Assembly (NCBI GenBank): GCA_902496115.1
Contig: CABUZK010000016.1
Location: forward strand, 1-36,522
DNA from: an uncultured Collinsella sp.
Lineage (GTDB): Bacteria; Actinomycetota; Coriobacteriia; Coriobacteriales; Coriobacteriaceae
DNA: 36,522 nucleotides
Direction of reading: 5' to 3'
This document shows positions 32,686 through 36,522 of this stretch, piece by piece; position 1 is the first letter of the stretch, and each line of letters begins with the position of its first letter. Under the pieces are notes generated by a model, which saw only the letters and a program-made list of their open reading frames with translations, did not search any database and was not told where the DNA came from. A program made the translations under genes and the position numbers.

Positions 32686-32758
32686 GGGCCGGGGTACCTG
32701 CTTTGTTTTGAGAAGTTCGCGAAGCCCACCTCTCAAAACAAAGCAGGCACCCCGGCCC
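32686..32758. repeat. Long palindrome without the conserved core
   Basis: Arms of 28 nt (32686-32713 and 32731-32758) pair at 27 of 28 positions around a 17-nt loop containing TTCGCGAA. Like the core-and-arms elements, the arms are GC-rich outside and AT-rich inside (TTTGTTTTGAGA), and the element follows a gene end (LacI stop at 32631). The 69-nt core is absent. No T run supports a normal terminator. Confidence 0.85.
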
Positions 32759-32879
32759 TCGTCCGTAAGCTCTTCCGCTGGGCGAGCCATAGACGCCGCG
32801 CACCGATAGGGTAAGGCGGCGGCTTGAAATTGGTGCTATATTCGGCTTGAGTTGTTTAATGCTAGTACGGGAGGCTGAT

Positions 32880-33368
32880 ATGGGGCTGTTCAAGAAGAAA
32901 AACCCGCAGGATGCCTTTGATCCCGATGTGTTTACCATCACGGATACGATTTTGGACCCGCCGCGGTTTACGTTTTTGCCGGCTATCTACCAGGATGCCA
33001 CGCGTCGCAAGTGGGCCGTGCATCAGCGCGGCGGCGAGCCGAAGATTTTTGACTATGCGGACGTGTTGCAGTGCGAAGTAGCCGAGGCGGGCGATCCGGA
33101 GGCCGAGGAAGTGGCCTCAAAACAGGAATTTGCCCAGCGTATCCTGGTAAATCCCGCCAAGGCGGCGAAAATAAATGCTGCCAAGCGTAATATGTGTCTT
33201 GGTATGGGCGTTGTTGTGGCGGTTCAGACGGGAAAAGACGAGGTTTCCAAATTAGAGATTCCCGTTATGACCGACGAAGTCAAACGCGATTCAAGTCTAT
33301 ATAAGTCGTATCGGAATGTCGCCGAGAAGATCAAGGCCGAATTTGATGCCATGGGAGGGCTGGCCTAA
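32880..33368 (+). CDS. Conserved hypothetical protein, 162 residues
   Basis: I do not recognise this family. The start ATG 32880 (MGLFKKKNPQDAFDPDVF) has GGGAGG upstream; an in-frame ATG at 32847 is less well placed. The product is soluble and mixed alpha/beta, beginning with a Lys-rich MGLFKKK tail. It has a central region typical of a small regulatory or sensor-like domain (RKWAVHQRGGEPKIFDYADVLQCEV), followed by helices ending EKIKAEFDAMG. Such short proteins with a leading MGLFK are often of unknown function. It ends 38 nt before the GntR pair and may be cotranscribed with it. Confidence 0.75.
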   Translation: MGLFKKKNPQDAFDPDVFTITDTILDPPRFTFLPAIYQDATRRKWAVHQRGGEPKIFDYADVLQCEVAEAGDPEAEEVASKQEFAQRILVNPAKAAKINAAKRNMCLGMGVVVAVQTGKDEVSKLEIPVMTDEVKRDSSLYKSYRNVAEKIKAEFDAMGGLA

Positions 33369-33406
33369 TTTTGGCGGCATACGTTTCTGAATGAGGAGTC
33401 TGTGCA

Positions 33407-34174
33407 ATGGCAGGCGAATCTTATGCAATTCCCCCCAAAGATCGTGCTGTTGAGGGAATTCTTTGGTATATCCAGCACCATCAGCTTGCCGGCGGTGATC
33501 GCCTACCGGCCGAGCGCGTGCTGTGCGAAGAGATTGGCGTTTCGCGTACGGCGTTGCGCGCCGGTATCACGCGGCTCATCTCGTGTGGAACGCTCGAGAG
33601 CCGACGCGGATCGGGTACGTATGTGTGTCCTCCCAAGCCGCTGAACATCTTCCAGGAAACGTATAACTTTTCCGATGCTGTGCGGACTGCCGGCCTGCAC
33701 CCCTCTTCTCGTCTGGTTTCCACCGGGACCATCGAGGCGGATGAGGCACTTGCCGACAAGCTTGGGGTGTCTGTAGGCGCTCCTTTGCTTCGCATGCAGC
33801 GCGTTCGACTTATTGAGGGCGAGCCGGCGTCAATCGAGACGGCTCACGTTAACCTGTCCCTGTGCCCATCGCTTATCGAGCACGATTTTGAGTGCGAGAG
33901 CCTTTACGATGTCTTGCTCAAAGAAGGTGGCGTGCGTGTTGAGCATGGACGTGAGCATATCTCCATCTCGCGTTTGAACGCCGAAGAGGCCGAGCTGCTC
34001 CAGCAAGAAGAGGGAACGCCGGTGTTCTATGAGAGCACGATCGAATTGGATAAGGACATGCGTTTTGTGGAGCATTGCAAATCGGTGATTTTGCCCACAA
34101 AGTTCCGCTTTGCCGATAACGGCGAAGAGAACGGCATGAGGAGCGTGGCAGGTGAACAATGGCTGAAACAGTAG
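33407..34174 (+). CDS. GntR-family regulator with UTRA domain (first of an overlapping pair)
   Basis: A 255-residue regulator. The winged helix occupies residues about 12-75 (LPAERVLCEEIGVSRTALRAGITRL, wing RRGSGTYVCPP), and a UTRA effector domain follows (LRMQRVRLIEGEPASIETAHVN; GTPVFYEST). GAGGAG lies about 10 nt before ATG 33407. Its 3' end overlaps the next GntR/UTRA gene by 16 nt, so the two are translated together. The pair precedes two SIS-domain genes and is likely to regulate them. Confidence 0.9.
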   Translation: MAGESYAIPPKDRAVEGILWYIQHHQLAGGDRLPAERVLCEEIGVSRTALRAGITRLISCGTLESRRGSGTYVCPPKPLNIFQETYNFSDAVRTAGLHPSSRLVSTGTIEADEALADKLGVSVGAPLLRMQRVRLIEGEPASIETAHVNLSLCPSLIEHDFECESLYDVLLKEGGVRVEHGREHISISRLNAEEAELLQQEEGTPVFYESTIELDKDMRFVEHCKSVILPTKFRFADNGEENGMRSVAGEQWLKQ

Positions 34175-34872
34175 ATGCCACCCCGGTCTATATGCGCATT
34201 CGACGCCGCATCGAGGAGCGTATCGAGCGCGGTATATATCCCACGGGTTCCATGATTCCGTCCGAAAAAGACCTCGCCGAGGAATTTGGTACGACACGCT
34301 TGACCATCCGAAGCGCTGTCGATGAGCTGGTTCGGCGCGGGCAGATTCGCCGTGTTCGGGGAAAAGGTGCCTTTGTGGCGCAGAAAGTACCTGCTTTTTT
34401 TGAACGCACGGGCGGTTTCCGTGAATCGGTCCGTGCTTCGGGCGGCGAGCCGTCCGTCCGTATTCTCGCGCGTTCCAAGCGTTATGCGGGGCCATACTAC
34501 GCCGACCTGTTTGGCATCGCCGAGGACGATTTGCTGTATTCGATTCGGCGTTTGAACTGCGTCAACGGCGACCCTGTATCGATTGAGATGGCGTTCATCC
34601 CGTGCCTGCTGTTTCCAACCATCGAAGATATTGACGTGTCGGTCTTCAGTTTGTACGAGACCTATGAGATGCTGGGCCGAAAGCCAGTTATGGCACAGGA
34701 AAAGCTCGATATCGAAGCGCTGGGCGCACGAGATGCCGGCCTGCTTGGACTGGAGCAGGGCGATCTTGCCTTGACGCTGGAGTGCGTAAGCTTCGATGCG
34801 GGCGGCCAAGCGATCGAGTACGTCAAATCGTTTAACCGCGGTGATGCGGGTGGATATACCTATACGTACTAG
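34159..34872 (+). CDS. GntR-family regulator with UTRA domain (second of an overlapping pair)
   Basis: A 237-residue paralogue of the preceding gene. The winged helix is at residues about 8-75 (IPSEKDLAEEFGTTRLTIRSAVDEL, wing RVRGKGAFVAQ), followed by UTRA (SIRRLNCVNGDPVSIEMAFIP; ALTLECVSFDAGGQAIEYVKSF). ATG 34159 lies inside the end of the previous gene, with GGCAGGTG upstream. Sequence identity between the two regulators looks low, so they are probably not a recent tandem duplication. They may form a heterodimer or read two different sugar phosphates. Confidence 0.9.
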   Translation: MAETVDATPVYMRIRRRIEERIERGIYPTGSMIPSEKDLAEEFGTTRLTIRSAVDELVRRGQIRRVRGKGAFVAQKVPAFFERTGGFRESVRASGGEPSVRILARSKRYAGPYYADLFGIAEDDLLYSIRRLNCVNGDPVSIEMAFIPCLLFPTIEDIDVSVFSLYETYEMLGRKPVMAQEKLDIEALGARDAGLLGLEQGDLALTLECVSFDAGGQAIEYVKSFNRGDAGGYTYTY

Positions 34873-34928
34873 CTGGTGTTTTGTGAATAACGCCTGGGAA
34901 ACTAACTAGTTTTGATCGTTGGGTCAGC

Positions 34929-35037
34929 TGTATATACAACCTTACAGGGCCCAAAATCGACCGTTCGCCGAAGGGGATAAATTAATCGACAGAGAGGTAT
35001 CAAAAAGCCGTAACCTGTAACTGTGATTGGTATCAAA
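34929..35037. promoter_or_regulatory. Operator and direct repeats upstream of the SIS operon
   Basis: TGTATATACA (34929-34938) is a perfect palindrome resembling GntR/UTRA (TreR-like) operators. GGTATCAAA occurs as a direct repeat at 34996-35004 and 35029-35037, 33 bp apart, about three helical turns. AACTAGTT at 34904-34911 is another short palindrome. No protein-coding gene is seen between 34873 and 35065. Confidence 0.55.
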
Positions 35038-35065
35038 TACTAATGATTTGTAACGAGGTGAGACG

Positions 35066-36181
35066 ATGAAGATGCTCGATTACGTTCAGCTTGCCCATGT
35101 GCGTATGGGGGAGAACCTCGAGCGTTCGTCTGAGCTGGTAGCGCAGCTCGTTGATATTTTCCAGTCCGGTTCTTTTGACGCGCTGCGCATCGTTGCTTCG
35201 GGTTCGTCGCGTCATGCCGCCGATTGCGCCCGCGATTACCTGCAAGATGCCCTGCAAATGCAGGTGTCCGTTGTGACGCCCGAGGCCTTCGTTGATTTTG
35301 AACACACCTATCCGCAGCATGCGCTCAACATTGCCGTTTCGCAGAGTGGCTATTCGACCAATACGATTGCGGCGCTCGATTACATGCGCGCACACGATAT
35401 GGCTGCAGTTGCGCTCACGGCAAACGTCGAGGCGCCCATCAAGGAGCACACTGACATCGTTCTTGACTACGGTGTGGGCGTCGAGTCGGTGGACTTTGTG
35501 ACTCTGGGCGTCGAGGTGCTCGTTGAGTACCTGGTGCTCTTTGGTATTTACGGCGGTCAGGCGCGCGGAACGATTGACGCCAAGGGCGTTGCCCAGCGTC
35601 TTGACGACCTGCGCGAGGCCATCCAGGCCAATGCCGTAATGTGCAAGACCGCCGAGGCATATGTCCAAGACCACATGCTCGAGCTTTCTGAGCACACGCC
35701 CGCCATAGTCGTCGGCAACGGCCCCAACTATGGCGTTGCCGAAGAGGCGGCCCTCAAGCTGAGCGAGACCATCAAGATTCCTGCCATGCATCACGAAGGC
35801 GAGGAGTTCGTCCACGGTCCCGAGATGCAGATCGTTCCGGGCTATCTGGTGTTTATCGTCGACGATCCGCAGGGGTCGGAGCGTCTTGCGAATATCGCTG
35901 ATGCGCTATCGAACGTTACGACAAAAACGGTGCTGCTCACGGTCCATCCCAAGGGTAGGGCTCACGAGGTTGCGGTGCCTCAGGTGGCTCCGCTGCTCAG
36001 CGCAATTCCCAATCTTGTGTTCTTCCAGACGATTGCGGCCATAATCGCCGAGCGTCTGAAGTCATGGGACGTGCACCCGTATCTTGATGCCGTCTCCAAG
36101 CAAATGGAGGTCAAGGCAGAGGGCTACGAAGAATCAGTCAATGCGCTTAAGGCCAAAGCGGCCGAGTGTTACGGAATGTAA
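35066..36181 (+). CDS. Double-SIS-domain sugar-phosphate isomerase/deglycase
   Basis: A 371-residue protein with two SIS modules resembling the isomerase half of GlmS. The first has VASGSSRHAADCARDYL and the phosphosugar loop VSQSGYSTNT. The second has VVGNGPNYGVAEEAALKLSET followed by HHEGEEFVHGPEMQI, equivalent to the GlmS ELKHGP region. Proteins of this layout include FrlB and GfrF (deglycases of fructoselysine- and glucoselysine-6-phosphate) and AgaS-like amino-sugar deaminases. Adjacency to a second SIS gene and GntR/UTRA regulators favours a Gfr-like Amadori-product pathway, but that is inference. GAGGTGAGACG precedes ATG 35066. Confidence 0.88.
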   Translation: MKMLDYVQLAHVRMGENLERSSELVAQLVDIFQSGSFDALRIVASGSSRHAADCARDYLQDALQMQVSVVTPEAFVDFEHTYPQHALNIAVSQSGYSTNTIAALDYMRAHDMAAVALTANVEAPIKEHTDIVLDYGVGVESVDFVTLGVEVLVEYLVLFGIYGGQARGTIDAKGVAQRLDDLREAIQANAVMCKTAEAYVQDHMLELSEHTPAIVVGNGPNYGVAEEAALKLSETIKIPAMHHEGEEFVHGPEMQIVPGYLVFIVDDPQGSERLANIADALSNVTTKTVLLTVHPKGRAHEVAVPQVAPLLSAIPNLVFFQTIAAIIAERLKSWDVHPYLDAVSKQMEVKAEGYEESVNALKAKAAECYGM

Positions 36182-36241
36182 GCGGGTTTTGAAGCCCGTT
36201 GGCATGGGGGATGTGGAAACAACCCCAGAAAGGAGAGACAA

Positions 36242-36522
36242 ATGAAGGAAACCGAGAAGATCGAGATCATGCATTTCGACCAGGAGGGCTATCTCGAGGA
36301 CGGCAAGGCGCTCTACGAGACCGGCAAGAAGATGACCGCGCTCGCCGACAAGGTCGCCGACGAGGGCTACGACGCCGTGTTCCTGATGGGCGTCGGCGGC
36401 ACTTGGGACGAGCTCATGCAGCTCGAGTACCTCATGAACAAGTTCGGCGACCGCGACCTCGAGGTCTACCTGATCCACGCCGCCGAGTGGAACGCCATGG
36501 GCCACAAGCGCATGACCGAGAA
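36242..36522 (+). CDS. SIS-domain sugar-phosphate protein, 3' end outside the window
   Basis: AAAGGAG precedes ATG 36242, and the frame stays open to the window edge (93 codons). The visible part, beginning MKETEKIEIMHFDQEGYLED, includes AVFLMGVGGTWDELMQLEYLM, the first SIS phosphosugar-binding loop, and AAEWNAMGHKRMTE. It is probably the partner of the preceding SIS gene, as GfrE and GfrF are paired in glucoselysine/fructoselysine loci. Codons are almost all C- or G-ending, far more biased than in the preceding gene, suggesting strong expression. The function cannot be fixed from the fragment. Confidence 0.82.
   Translation, partial: MKETEKIEIMHFDQEGYLEDGKALYETGKKMTALADKVADEGYDAVFLMGVGGTWDELMQLEYLMNKFGDRDLEVYLIHAAEWNAMGHKRMTE

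Overview
The window reads as chromosome of a high-GC actinobacterium of the class Coriobacteriia, most likely Collinsella or a close relative. This is inferred from gene content and order (5S rRNA, then acpS, nnr, alr, uracil-DNA glycosylase, tsaE and a TsaB-RimI-TsaD fusion; a maltodextrin locus; JetD-like and NlpC/P60 proteins) and from strong GC-ending codon bias. No database comparison was possible.

Layout. 1-7100: the 3' part of a 5S rRNA gene with its terminator, then a tightly packed housekeeping operon for holo-ACP synthase, NAD(P)HX repair, alanine racemase, family-4 uracil-DNA glycosylase and the t6A tRNA-modification proteins. 7100-9880: two long palindromic repeat elements, then a CstA-family transporter behind a promoter, a candidate operator, a 14-codon Ile/Val-rich leader peptide and an attenuator-like terminator. 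9900-12750: a JetD-like (DUF2220/Toprim) protein without any jetABC partners, another palindromic element, tRNA-derived debris and tRNA-Gln. 12788-14857: a peptidoglycan-binding protein and a polyprenyl diphosphate synthase.

14974-27600 is an alpha-glucan/maltodextrin region. It holds a PTS EIIC-EIIB protein fused to a HAD phosphatase, a divergent GntR/UTRA regulator, a four-gene ABC importer (Tat-type lipoprotein, two permeases, ATPase), and an oppositely oriented malQ-malP pair (4-alpha-glucanotransferase, maltodextrin phosphorylase). Together they would import malto-oligosaccharides by two routes and convert them to glucose and glucose-1-phosphate. Similar GTTTAAAC dyads lie at the PTS/GntR and malQ promoters. 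GalE follows.

28800-36522: a secreted coiled-coil NlpC/P60 protein, MurB, a LacI regulator, a small unknown protein, two overlapping GntR/UTRA regulators and two SIS-domain sugar-phosphate proteins. The second SIS gene runs off the end of the window. This last block may start an amino-sugar or Amadori-product (fructoselysine/glucoselysine) utilisation locus.

Two repeat systems stand out. (1) Four elements have a nearly invariant 69-70 nt core inside long inverted arms whose sequence differs at every locus, and core-stem differences are compensatory. (2) Between the converging ABC-importer and malP genes lies a strictly periodic array: eight 15-nt repeats alternate in orientation, with exactly 25 nt between neighbours. 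I do not recognise either as a described family.
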